Shown: piece after piece, positions 1-6,902 of the stretch
Position numbering within the stretch: the stretch's first letter is position 1
How the letters are laid out: every line of letters starts with the position of its first letter
Assembly: GCA_964516515.1 (NCBI GenBank)
Contig: CAZEYA010000123.1
Location: forward strand, 1-11,875
DNA from: JANNOG01 sp964516515
Lineage (GTDB): Bacteria; Actinomycetota; Actinomycetes; Actinomycetales; JBBAYJ01
Length of the DNA: 11,875 bases
Direction of reading: 5' to 3'
Program-made: the position numbers and the translations under genes
Notes under the pieces: generated by a model
The model's database searches: none
What the model was told of the DNA's origin: nothing
What the model saw: only the letters and a program-made list of their open reading frames with translations

Positions 1-165
1 CCGGGCGAGGCGGGTGACGGTCTGCATGACCGCTTCGCCTGGGGCTACCGGTGGGAGCACGAGCTCGCGGTGCTGTGTGACCGCACACTCCCCGCACGGA
101 TCCGTGCCGCCGGCTTCACCCTGGCCTCCTGGTCCGATCTGGCCGACGGCGAAGGGATCCCTTGA
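1..165 (+). CDS. 3' end of an unrecognised protein (5'-truncated by window edge)
   Basis: Frame 1 is open from the first base and ends at TGA 163-165, giving 54 residues. The segment is rich in Trp and Arg (for example FAWGYRWEHE and IRAAGFTLASW) and reads as a soluble C-terminal tail; I do not recognise the family and assign no function. It is taken as real because its stop overlaps the next start as TGATG, with a ribosome binding site for that next gene inside its last codons. It is therefore probably co-transcribed with the methyltransferase and may share its pathway (inference). An overlapping ORF from ATG 14 in another frame is a shadow. Confidence 0.6.
   Translation, partial: PGEAGDGLHDRFAWGYRWEHELAVLCDRTLPARIRAAGFTLASWSDLADGEGIP
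151..157 (+). promoter_or_regulatory. Ribosome binding site deciding the methyltransferase start
   Basis: GAAGGGA lies 7 nt upstream of ATG 165, inside the end of the preceding gene. This supports ATG 165 over the TTG at 162, which is one codon longer in the same frame, and indicates translational coupling with the upstream gene. Confidence 0.6.
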
Positions 166-824
166 TGAGCAGGGTCAGCCGGGCGGTCCTCGGGCTCTAC
201 ACCGGGCGTTCCGTCGCCACTCGGGCCCATGTCCGCATCCGTTGGGTCACCTGCCCGTTCCCGGCGGTGGCGGCGGTCGTCCCCCCCGTCGGACGGGTGC
301 TCGAGGTCGGCTGCGGCCACGGTCTGTTCTCCTGTTACCTGGCGGTGGCGTCCTCGGGGCGGCAGGTGCACGGCGTGGACCTCGACCCCGACAAGATCGA
401 CGACGCGGGGGCGGCGGCCGGCCGAGCGCGCGGGCTCGGGGCGTCCGTTGAGTTCGCGGCGGCACCGTCGGGGGCGGTGCCGGCCGGCCCATGGGACGCA
501 GTGGTCATCGTCGACGTGCTCTACCTGCTCGACGCGGCCGGTCAGCGCGACCTCATCGCGCAGTGCGCTGCCCGGCTCGCTCCGGGAGGAGTGCTGGTCG
601 TCAAGGAGATGGGAACCCGGCCCCGCTGGAAGTTCCGGTGGAACACCGTTCAGGAGACGCTGTCGGTCCGGGTATTGCGGATCACCGTGGGCCGAGACCT
701 GACGTTCCTCCCGCCGAACGAGCTGGCCGGCGCGATGCGCGAAGCCGGGTTGCAGGTCACCGTCGACCTGGCCGTCGACCGCGGCCGGCCGCACCCCCAC
801 CACCTCCTCGTGGGCCGCGCCTGA
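165..824 (+). CDS. Class I SAM-dependent methyltransferase
   Basis: The 219-residue protein has the Rossmann-type methyltransferase order. Motif I is VLEVGCGHG (about 45-53), which binds SAM. The acidic end of strand 2 is GVDLDP (70-75). DAVVIVDVLYLL (111-122) is the post-motif region, and LAPGGVLVV (138-146) is the typical post-helix strand. The C-terminus carries a His-rich stretch, RPHPHHLLVG (208-217). There is no signal peptide or clear membrane segment, so it is probably cytosolic. The methyl acceptor cannot be told from the sequence; a small molecule or lipid intermediate is as likely as any other. It overlaps the preceding truncated gene (TGATG), so the two are probably one operon, and the antiporter begins 50 nt downstream. 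The methyltransferase fold is secure; the substrate is unknown. Confidence 0.88.
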   Translation: MSRVSRAVLGLYTGRSVATRAHVRIRWVTCPFPAVAAVVPPVGRVLEVGCGHGLFSCYLAVASSGRQVHGVDLDPDKIDDAGAAAGRARGLGASVEFAAAPSGAVPAGPWDAVVIVDVLYLLDAAGQRDLIAQCAARLAPGGVLVVKEMGTRPRWKFRWNTVQETLSVRVLRITVGRDLTFLPPNELAGAMREAGLQVTVDLAVDRGRPHPHHLLVGRA

Positions 825-874
825 TCACACGGGCCCCCGCGCGCATCCACCAGCCGGGTGTCACGCTCGACTTC

Positions 875-2215
875 ATGTCCTTGCCCGCTATCACCACCGC
901 CGATGTGCTCTATGTGGCCGGGGGTCTCGGTGTCCTCGCTGCGGCGATCCTGCCGCTGCTGGTGCGAGGCCGGGCGGTGTCCACGGCCATGGCCTTCGTC
1001 GCCGTGGGTGTCGTCGCCGGGCTGCTGCCGATCCCGTTGCCGGATCTCGACCCGGTGGCCAACTCCGCGGTGGTCGAGCGGCTCACCGAGGTCGCGGTGA
1101 TCATCGCGATCATGGGCGTCGGGCTCTCGATCGACCGGAAGCTGTCCTTGCGGAACTGGGCGACCACATGGCGGCTATTGGCCATCGCCATGCCGCTGAC
1201 CATTGCCGGGATCGCCTTGCTCGGCTGGGGAGTGATCGGCCTCGCCCCGGCGAGCGCCCTGCTGCTCGCCGCGGTGCTGGCGCCCACCGACCCGGTGCTC
1301 GCCGGTGACGTGCAGTTGCAGGGACCGAACGAGGGCGGCGACGACGAGGTGCGCTTCGGCCTCACCAGTGAGGCCGGGCTCAACGACGGGCTGGCCTTCC
1401 CGTTCGTGTATCTGGCGGTATTCGTCGCGGCGGGGAGCAGCGTGGTGGAGTGGGGGCCGCGGTGGTTCGCGTGGGAGCTGGTCGGCAAGGTCGTGGTGGG
1501 GGTGGTGGTCGGTGTGGCGGTGGGCTGGCTGCTGGGACAGCTTTCCTTCCGTGCCCACTCCAGTTCCGTCAGCTTCGCCGAGGCGGGCGACGCAATCGTG
1601 GCCCTCGGGGCGGTATTCCTGGCCTACGGCCTGGCCGAGACGCTGCAGGGGTACGGGTTCCTCGCGGTGTTCGCGACAGCGGTCATGGCCCGCCGCTCCG
1701 ATCCGGAACACGAGTACCACGAGGTGCTGCACTCGTTCATCGGTCAGGTCGAGCGGCTGTTCGAGTTGGTGCTGCTGCTGTTGTTCGGAGTGGCGATCGC
1801 TCGTGGCCTGCTGTCCGACCTGAGCCTGGCCGGTGCCCTGACCGGGGTTGCCGTGGTCTTTCTGGTCCGGCCGATCTCGGGCTGGTTGTCACTGCGCGGC
1901 TCCCGGGCGGGCACCGGGCAACGGGCAGCGCTGGCCTTCTTCGGGGTCCGTGGGATCGGCTCGTTCTATTACCTCGCCTATGCCGCGGGGGAGGAGTCCT
2001 TCCAGGGCGTCGACGAGCTGTGGGCCACCGTCGCCTTCACGGTGCTGCTGTCTGTCGTGGTGCACGGCGCCTCGGCCACCCCCGCGATGGAGGCGCTCGA
2101 TCGCGCCAGGGGGCGCCAGCGCCCGGACCCCGGCGACGAGGACGACAGCCGGCCCAACATCGCCGAGGACGAGCGGTCCGCTCCGGCGAGACAGGAGCCA
2201 CCGGTTATCGCTTGA
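875..2215 (+). CDS. Cation:proton antiporter, CPA1/NhaP type
   Basis: The 446-residue protein is almost entirely hydrophobic helices, about 11-13 membrane segments between residues 8 and 405, with a charged cytosolic tail (about 407-446). CPA1 signatures are visible: APTDPVLAG (136-144), including the TDP unwound-helix motif; SEAGLNDGLAFP (165-176), with the Asn170-Asp171 pair expected to bind and transport the cation; and FFGVRGIGSFYYL (355-367), with the conserved Arg near 359. It would exchange Na+ (or K+) for H+ across the membrane for pH or salt homeostasis. ATG 875 is chosen because the reading frame upstream runs through the methyltransferase gene in another frame and no ATG/GTG lies in the 50-nt gap; there is no clear Shine-Dalgarno sequence. 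The last five codons and the stop lie in the first unit of a 30-bp tandem repeat. Ion specificity (Na+, K+, Li+) cannot be read from sequence. Confidence 0.9.
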   Translation: MSLPAITTADVLYVAGGLGVLAAAILPLLVRGRAVSTAMAFVAVGVVAGLLPIPLPDLDPVANSAVVERLTEVAVIIAIMGVGLSIDRKLSLRNWATTWRLLAIAMPLTIAGIALLGWGVIGLAPASALLLAAVLAPTDPVLAGDVQLQGPNEGGDDEVRFGLTSEAGLNDGLAFPFVYLAVFVAAGSSVVEWGPRWFAWELVGKVVVGVVVGVAVGWLLGQLSFRAHSSSVSFAEAGDAIVALGAVFLAYGLAETLQGYGFLAVFATAVMARRSDPEHEYHEVLHSFIGQVERLFELVLLLLFGVAIARGLLSDLSLAGALTGVAVVFLVRPISGWLSLRGSRAGTGQRAALAFFGVRGIGSFYYLAYAAGEESFQGVDELWATVAFTVLLSVVVHGASATPAMEALDRARGRQRPDPGDEDDSRPNIAEDERSAPARQEPPVIA

Positions 2216-2300
2216 TCGGTTCGCGACTCACCGGCTATCGCTTGATCGGTTCGCGACTCACCGGCTACCGCTTGATCGGTTCCCGGCTCACCGGCTGCCG
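2199..2300. repeat. Tandem 30-bp repeat array spanning the ends of two convergent genes (left part)
   Basis: Three direct, head-to-tail 30-bp units occupy 2199-2228, 2229-2258 and 2259-2288. A partial fourth (2289-2300, CACCGGCTGCCG) then diverges into GC-rich sequence. Units start CACCGG, share the core CGCTTGATCGGTTC and end CGCGACT or CCCGGCT. Units 1 and 2 differ at one base, units 2 and 3 at three. The antiporter stop TGA (2213-2215) is in unit 1. Read on the - strand, every unit encodes REPIKR followed by TAG, the very end of the GH65 protein. The unit is a multiple of three, and each copy carries both genes' stop codons, so copy-number change would not alter either protein. Confidence 0.9.
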
Positions 2301-2311
2301 CGGGCGGGCCA

Positions 2312-2411
2312 NNNNNNNNNNNNNNNNNNNNNNNNNNNNNNNNNNNNNNNNNNNNNNNNNNNNNNNNNNNNNNNNNNNNNNNNNNNNNNNNNNNNNNNNN
2401 NNNNNNNNNNN
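2312..2411. other. Scaffold gap of exactly 100 N
   Basis: One hundred unknown bases sit inside the repeat array; a round 100 is the usual placeholder for a gap of unknown size. The 55 bases before it (2257-2311) are identical to the 55 bases after it (2412-2466), so the assembly broke on the repeat and the true gap may be small or nil. No reading frame through it can be trusted. Confidence 0.97.
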
Positions 2412-2466
2412 CTCACCGGCTACCGCTTGATCGGTTCCCGGCTCACCGGCTGCCGCGGGCGGGCCA
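2412..2466. repeat. Right part of the 30-bp repeat array; exact copy of 2257-2311
   Basis: One full unit (2414-2443) and the partial unit (2444-2455) plus the GC-rich flank repeat the left edge of the gap base for base. The GH65 stop codon (TAG, complement of 2420-2422) lies in this unit. It is either a true additional copy or the same locus represented twice at two contig ends. Confidence 0.85.
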
Positions 2467-4768
2467 GCAGCGGCTCACGGCGCACGATGGGCATGACCAG
2501 CGGCTCCTCGGCCATGACGGTCACCTCGTGCCCATCATGGCGGAGGGTCAACGAGGCGTCCTTGCCGTCACGCAATCGGTAGGTCACCTCCTCACCGGCC
2601 ACCTCCACCTGCAGCCGCATCCCGTGCCACATGACGCGGAAGGACAAGCTGGTCATCCCGTCGGGCAGCTGCGGCGCGAAGGCCAACCCGCCGCCGTGGT
2701 CGCGCAGGCCGCCGAACCCGGCGACCAGCGCCAGCCAGGCGCCGGCGAGGGAAGCCATGTGCAGCCCGTCCCTGGTGTTGTGATGCAGGTCCGCCAGATC
2801 GATCAGCGCGGCCTCGTGGGCGTAGTCGTAGGCGAGGTCGAGGTGGCCCACCTCGGCGCACATCACGGCCTGGGTGCACGCCGACAACGACGAGTCGCGC
2901 ACGGTGCGCCGCTCGTAGTAGTCCACGGCCCGGGCCTTCTCCTCCGGGGTGAACTGCTCACCGCACCAGTGCATCGCCAGGATGACGTCGGCCTGCTTGA
3001 TCACCTGCTTGCGGTACAGCTGGACGTATGGCTCGTGCAGCAGGAGCGGGTACCGGCCGATAGAGGCCTCGAAGTCCCACTCCGCGAGCCGGGTGAACAA
3101 CTCCGACTGCTGGTGGACCCGCAGCCGGTCGTCGTAGGGGACGTGGACGTTGTCCGCGGCATGCAGCCATGACGCCGCTTCCTCGTTGTCCACGCCCAGG
3201 TCCGCGGCGTGCTGCGGGTGCCGCTCGCAGGCCTGGGCGGCGGCGCGCAGATTGCGGGCCGCCATCAGGTTGGTGAAGAGGTTGTCGTCGGCGACCGCGC
3301 TGTACTCGTCGGGCCCGGTGACCCCGTCGATGTGCCAGGTGCCACGGGCGTCGTGATGACCGAGCGAGACCCACATCCGCGCCGTCTCGACGAGGAGTTC
3401 CAGGCCCCACTCCCGCTCGAACGCCAGGTCCCCGGTGACCATCCGGTAACGCTCCACCGCATCGGAGATGTCGGCGTTGACGTGGAAACCGGCCGTGCCG
3501 GCCGGCCAGTACCCGGAGCACTCCTGGCCGCGGATGGTCCGCCAGGGGAACGTCGCGCCCGCCAGGCCGAGGGTGGCCGCACGCTCCCGGGCCATCGGCA
3601 ACGTCGAGTGCCGCCAGCGCAACGCGTCCGCCGCGGCCGACGGCAGCGTGTAGGTCAGCACGGGCAGCACGAAGCCCTCGGTGTCCCAGAACGCATGCCC
3701 GTCGTACCCAGGACCGGTGAGGCCCTTGGCGGGGATCGCGCGCTGCTCGGCCCTGGCGCCGGACTGCAGGACGTGGAACAGGCCGAACCGCACCGCCTGC
3801 TGCATGTCGGCGTCGCCGCCCACCTCGACGTCCGCGGCGTCCCAGAAGCGGTCCATGTACTCCCGCTGCTCCTTGACCAGACCTTCCCAGCCAAGGGTGC
3901 GCGCTCCGCTCATCGCCCCAGCGACCTGGTCGCGCATCGCCGGAGTGGAGCGCTGGCTGGACCAGCCGTAACCGAGGTACTTCACCAGTCGAAGCCGCTC
4001 GCCGGGCGCCAGCGTGGCGAGCACGGTCGTCCGGGCCCAGTCGGGCCGGGTATCGGTGCCCACCTCGTAGTCCACGGAGGAGTCCACCTCGTGGTCCATC
4101 GCCGCGGCCAGCAGCAGCTTGCTGACCCTGGTGCGGTGGACCAGCATGGCTCCGGATCCGGTGGTGTCCTGCTCCACCGGTTCCAGTGGGCTGCCCAGCG
4201 CCGCGGCGACCCGAGGGTCGTTGGACAGCGTTGGCTGGTCCTCGTTGGCGACCAGCTCCGACTGCAGGATGACGCGCACGTCCTGACCGATGGCCGCCAC
4301 TTCGTACTCGATCGCCGCGACCGCGCGTTGCGCGAAGGAGACCAGGCGGGTGGAGCGCACCCGGACCCGGCATCCGGCCGGCGAGACCCACTCGACGTCG
4401 CGGCGCAGCACGCCGGCGCGCATGTCCAGCACGCGCTCGTGGGAGATCACCTGGCCGTAGCGGACATCGAAGGGCTCGTCATTGATCAACAGCCGGATCA
4501 CCTTGCCGTTGGTGACGTCGACGACGGTCTGGCCCTCTTCCGGATAGCCGAAGCCCGCCTCGGCATAGGGCAACGGCCGCAGCTCGAAGAACGAGTTCAG
4601 GTAGGTGCCCGGAATGACGAACGGCTCGCCTTCGTCGAGGTTGCCACGCAGGCCGATGTGCCCGTTGGACAGCGCGAACACCGACTCGGTGTGGGCCAGG
4701 CCGTCGAGGTCCAGGCGCGGCTCGCGGACGTGCCACGGCTCGTTGGGGAAGGGCGATGATCCGGTCAC
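2420..4768 (-). CDS. GH65-family glycoside phosphorylase (maltose/trehalose/kojibiose phosphorylase-like)
   Basis: The 782-residue protein has the full GH65 layout: an N-terminal beta-sandwich (about 1-290), a linker helix region, an (alpha/alpha)6 catalytic barrel (about 310-690) and a short C-terminal beta domain (about 695-770). Visible signatures are HAFWDTEGFVLP (358-369), FPWRTIRGQECSGYWPAG (407-424), the catalytic acid Glu488 in GPDEY (485-489), IKQADVIL (590-597) and the phosphate-binding DSSLS (625-629). A phosphate-binding loop points to phosphorolysis, releasing beta-glucose 1-phosphate, rather than hydrolysis. It starts with GTG overlapping the stop of the upstream HAD gene by 4 nt (GTGA), so the phosphorylase and a beta-phosphoglucomutase-like partner form one operon. 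Size and arrangement match the M. tuberculosis Rv3401/Rv3400 pair (from memory). Disaccharide specificity is not deducible. The C-terminal residues come from the 30-bp repeat. Confidence 0.92.
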   Translation of the reverse strand: MTGSSPFPNEPWHVREPRLDLDGLAHTESVFALSNGHIGLRGNLDEGEPFVIPGTYLNSFFELRPLPYAEAGFGYPEEGQTVVDVTNGKVIRLLINDEPFDVRYGQVISHERVLDMRAGVLRRDVEWVSPAGCRVRVRSTRLVSFAQRAVAAIEYEVAAIGQDVRVILQSELVANEDQPTLSNDPRVAAALGSPLEPVEQDTTGSGAMLVHRTRVSKLLLAAAMDHEVDSSVDYEVGTDTRPDWARTTVLATLAPGERLRLVKYLGYGWSSQRSTPAMRDQVAGAMSGARTLGWEGLVKEQREYMDRFWDAADVEVGGDADMQQAVRFGLFHVLQSGARAEQRAIPAKGLTGPGYDGHAFWDTEGFVLPVLTYTLPSAAADALRWRHSTLPMARERAATLGLAGATFPWRTIRGQECSGYWPAGTAGFHVNADISDAVERYRMVTGDLAFEREWGLELLVETARMWVSLGHHDARGTWHIDGVTGPDEYSAVADDNLFTNLMAARNLRAAAQACERHPQHAADLGVDNEEAASWLHAADNVHVPYDDRLRVHQQSELFTRLAEWDFEASIGRYPLLLHEPYVQLYRKQVIKQADVILAMHWCGEQFTPEEKARAVDYYERRTVRDSSLSACTQAVMCAEVGHLDLAYDYAHEAALIDLADLHHNTRDGLHMASLAGAWLALVAGFGGLRDHGGGLAFAPQLPDGMTSLSFRVMWHGMRLQVEVAGEEVTYRLRDGKDASLTLRHDGHEVTVMAEEPLVMPIVRREPLLARPRQPVSREPIKR

Positions 4769-5499
4769 AGCAGTTCCGCCAGGTCGCTCACCACGATGTC
4801 GGCGCCATGGTCGTGCAACCCGTCGGCTTGACCCACCCGGTCGACTCCGACCACCAGCCCGAAGTCACCGGCGCGGCCGGCCTGGACCCCTGCGAGGGCG
4901 TCCTCGAAGACGGCCGCCTGCTGGGGAGCCACTCCCAGCCGCCGGGCCGCCTCGAGGAACGTGGCGGGCGAGGGTTTGCCCGCCAGGCCCTCCTCGCGAA
5001 TGGTCACCCCATCGACCCGAAGCTCGACATAGGGTGCCAGCCCCGTGACCTCCAGCACTGCAGCCGTGTTGGCGCTGGAGGAGACCACTGCCCGGCGCAG
5101 CCCCGCCTCTTGGGCCGCTTGCAGATAGCGCCGGGAGCCCTCGAAGACGACGACGCCACCGCTTCGGATCACCTGCAGGACCAGTTCGTTCTTGCGGTTG
5201 CCGATGCCGTGCACGCTGGCGGTGGCCGGCTCGTCGTCGAGGGTGCCATCGGGCAGCGTGATCCCTCGGCTGGCCAGGAAGTCCCGGACGCCGGCCTCGC
5301 GCGGTTTGCCGTCGACGTAGCTCAGGTAGTCGGCGACAGGGTCGAACGGCACGAACGGCACGCCCGACGACTCCGCGCGTACCCGCAGGAAGTCGTCGAA
5401 CGTCTGCGTCCAGGCCGTGTTGTGGACCGAGGCGGTGTCGGTGAGGACCCCGTCAAGGTCGAAGAGGCAGGCGGTCACGGTGTCGGGCAGACCAAGCAC
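4765..5499 (-). CDS. HAD-superfamily beta-phosphoglucomutase-like protein
   Basis: With the GTG at 5499 the protein has 244 residues, usual for beta-PGM. HAD motifs are all present: FDLDGVLTDTA (13-23) with nucleophile Asp14 and acid/base Asp16, the helical cap (about 24-95), motif II SSSANT (140-145), the Lys of GKPSP (Lys175), and the acidic FEDALAGVQAG (198-208) that holds Mg2+. It likely interconverts beta-glucose 1-phosphate and glucose 6-phosphate, consuming the product of the downstream GH65 phosphorylase. The start is uncertain. GTG 5499 has GAAGG (5508-5512) 8 nt upstream and leaves 67 nt to the divergent gene. GTG 5514 (249 aa) and ATG 5559 (264 aa) are in frame, but the last would leave only 7 nt between divergent starts. 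A sugar-phosphate phosphatase role is a less likely alternative given the partner. Confidence 0.88.
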   Translation of the reverse strand: MLGLPDTVTACLFDLDGVLTDTASVHNTAWTQTFDDFLRVRAESSGVPFVPFDPVADYLSYVDGKPREAGVRDFLASRGITLPDGTLDDEPATASVHGIGNRKNELVLQVIRSGGVVVFEGSRRYLQAAQEAGLRRAVVSSSANTAAVLEVTGLAPYVELRVDGVTIREEGLAGKPSPATFLEAARRLGVAPQQAAVFEDALAGVQAGRAGDFGLVVGVDRVGQADGLHDHGADIVVSDLAELL

Positions 5500-5553
5500 G
5501 AGGCTGACCTTCACACACCCGTGCGGTCCCGGCCAGCGCTGGCGGGCGGCACA

Positions 5554-5559
5554 TATCAT
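5554..5559 (+). promoter_or_regulatory. Putative -10 box for a leaderless Uma2-gene transcript
   Basis: TATCAT fits the actinobacterial TAnnnT -10 pattern and ends 7 nt before ATG 5567, the spacing expected when transcription starts at the A of the start codon. No good -35 (TTGACA-like) is seen 17 nt upstream and no Shine-Dalgarno precedes the ATG, which agrees with leaderless translation. Inference from spacing only. Confidence 0.4.
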
Positions 5560-5566
5560 TCGTCAC

Positions 5567-6133
5567 ATGTCCGTTGCAATCGTGGACCTGCCGAGCTTCA
5601 CGTTCGAGGCGTTCCTCGACGCCGAGGCGGCCGAGCAGTACGGCGTGCGTTCGGAGTGGGTCGGCGGGCAGGTGTACGCGATGTCCGGCGGCTCGGAGCG
5701 CCACGACCTCGCGGCAGGCCTGCTGTATCGCCTGCTGGCGCCCTCGGCCCTGTCCGAGGGATGCCGCCCCTTCACGCATAACCGCCTGCTGCGCACCGAG
5801 CACGCCGCCTACTACCCGGACGTGATGGTGGTGTGCGGGCCCGCGGCCCACCGGCTGTACGAGACCGACGCCGGGGTCATCGCGGAGGTCCGGTCGCCCG
5901 GCACCACGGACCTGGACCGCCGCGAGAAGGCCGGGGTCTACTCGGGTCTTGCGGGGTTGCAGGCCTACGTCCTCGTCGACCCCGACGAGCGGGTGTTCGA
6001 TGTGGCCACCCCTGTGGTCGGCGGCGGCCTGACCTGGCGGCGGTACACCGACGGGGCGGTGGTGGTGCTGGCCGGGACGAGCATCGACCTGCGGTCCTTC
6101 TACGACCAGATCGATCGCACCGCCACCACATAG
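5567..6133 (+). CDS. Uma2-family (DUF820) restriction-endonuclease-fold protein
   Basis: The 188-residue protein matches the Uma2/DUF820 family across its length: SEWVGGQVYAMSGGSERH (29-46), the YYPDVMVV strand with Asp85, IAEVRSPGTTDLDRREKAGVY (105-125) with Glu107 and Lys121, and LQAYVLVDPDE (131-141). Asp85 and Glu107 are the expected metal ligands of a PD-(D/E)xK-type nuclease core. The biological role of this family is poorly known; it is abundant in cyanobacteria and actinobacteria, often as solitary genes like this one. No toxin, antitoxin or restriction partner is adjacent. ATG 5567 is chosen because the frame upstream of it overlaps the divergent HAD gene and a TAnnnT box sits just before it. 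The alkB-like gene begins 34 nt downstream. Confidence 0.85.
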   Translation: MSVAIVDLPSFTFEAFLDAEAAEQYGVRSEWVGGQVYAMSGGSERHDLAAGLLYRLLAPSALSEGCRPFTHNRLLRTEHAAYYPDVMVVCGPAAHRLYETDAGVIAEVRSPGTTDLDRREKAGVYSGLAGLQAYVLVDPDERVFDVATPVVGGGLTWRRYTDGAVVVLAGTSIDLRSFYDQIDRTATT

Positions 6134-6155
6134 AACGTCTGTACGAGGACGGTAG

Positions 6156-6161
6156 TACCAT
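6156..6161 (+). promoter_or_regulatory. Putative -10 box for a leaderless alkB-like transcript
   Basis: TACCAT (TAnnnT) ends 6 nt before GTG 6168, with no Shine-Dalgarno sequence in the 34-nt gap after the Uma2 gene. This is the expected layout for a leaderless mRNA, meaning the alkB-like gene can be transcribed separately from the Uma2 gene. No convincing -35 or damage-response operator was found. Confidence 0.35.
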
Positions 6162-6167
6162 CGCGTT

Positions 6168-6836
6168 GTGACGTGGGCAGTGCAGGCGTCCCTGCTCGAT
6201 GAACTCCTTCCGGGGACGACCGCCAGGCTGGGCCCGTTGGCCGGCCGCATCGAGCGGACCTGGCTCGCCGATGGTGCGTGGGTCGACGTGCGCCCCGGCT
6301 GGGTCAGCGGCTCTGATCAGCTGTTCGACGCATTGATGGACAGTGTCGCCTGGCGGGCCGAGGAGCGGCCGATGTACGAGCGGGTGGTGGCGGTCCCGCG
6401 ACTGCTCGCCTGGTTCGGCGAGGGCCAGGCTTGGCCCGACGCGCTCCTGACGCAGGCCCGCGACGCCCTCGATGCCCACTACGAGCTTGCGCCGGCCGAG
6501 AGCTTCGTCTCCGCCGGGTTGTGCCTGTACCGCGACGGTCGCGACAGCGTCGCCTGGCACGGTGACCGGATCGGGCGCAGCCGTCACGAGGACGTGATGG
6601 TCGCCATCCTCTCCATCGGCGAGCCTCGGGCCCTGCACCTGCGGCCGAGGGCCCGTGGCGACGGCCGTGACGGTGGCCGTGGTGGCGCCGCGACCGTGCG
6701 TCACCTGTTGGGTCATGGCGACCTGCTGGTCATGGGTGGTTCCTGCCAGCGCACCTGGGATCACGCGGTGCCCAAGACCGCTCGTCAGGTCGGCCCCCGC
6801 ATCAGCATCCAGTTCCGCCCGCAGGGAGTCGCATGA
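6168..6836 (+). CDS. AlkB-like 2-oxoglutarate/Fe(II)-dependent dioxygenase
   Basis: The 222-residue protein carries the AlkB core. LYRDGRDSVAWHGDRIGR (120-137) contains the HxD iron ligands His131 and Asp133. The distal iron ligand is His199 in TWDHAVPKT (197-204). Two arginines of GPRISIQFRP (Arg211 and Arg217) fit the RxnR pair that binds 2-oxoglutarate and substrate. The expected reaction is oxidative demethylation of alkylated bases (such as 1-methyladenine or 3-methylcytosine) in DNA or RNA, in the cytosol. A Gly/Arg-rich loop (about 159-173) sits between core strands. Start GTG 6168 is supported by the preceding TAnnnT box and by a family-typical length. Whether it acts on nucleic acid, or on protein as some homologues do, is not visible from the sequence. 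Confidence 0.88.
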   Translation: MTWAVQASLLDELLPGTTARLGPLAGRIERTWLADGAWVDVRPGWVSGSDQLFDALMDSVAWRAEERPMYERVVAVPRLLAWFGEGQAWPDALLTQARDALDAHYELAPAESFVSAGLCLYRDGRDSVAWHGDRIGRSRHEDVMVAILSIGEPRALHLRPRARGDGRDGGRGGAATVRHLLGHGDLLVMGGSCQRTWDHAVPKTARQVGPRISIQFRPQGVA

Positions 6837-6902
6837 GGGACGACCTACAGGGACCCCCGTGGTGATGAGTTCCTCCTGCGCTCCGGCGTCGGCCCGACTC
6901 GC

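Noticed and set aside
2199..2300. Repeat array as a set of intrinsic terminators or a CRISPR-like array
   Set aside because: Units are contiguous with no spacers, and each contains only a 4-bp stem (ACCG/CGGT) without a T-run. It is a plain tandem duplication.
1450..2430. A + strand open frame running through the N gap
   Set aside because: It depends on undefined bases and overlaps the antiporter in another frame.
3209..4759. A 516-codon + strand open frame opposite the GH65 gene
   Set aside because: It is antisense to a gene with a complete set of GH65 motifs and has low-complexity composition and no recognisable domain.
5500..5559. ATG 5559 as the start of the HAD gene
   Set aside because: It would leave 7 nt to the divergent Uma2 start, lacks a ribosome binding site and adds a tail before the conserved LGLPD...FDLDG region. 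GTG 5499 has a good GAAGG site.
6131..6161. DNA-damage operator (SOS box or PafBC-type motif) ahead of the alkB-like gene
   Set aside because: GAACGTCTGTACG resembles parts of such motifs, but key bases and the spacing to the -10 box do not match.
5567..6836. Uma2 and alkB-like genes as a defence island or toxin-antitoxin pair
   Set aside because: There is no methylase, helicase, integrase, antitoxin or mobile-element trace, the base composition matches the neighbours, and solitary Uma2 genes are common.
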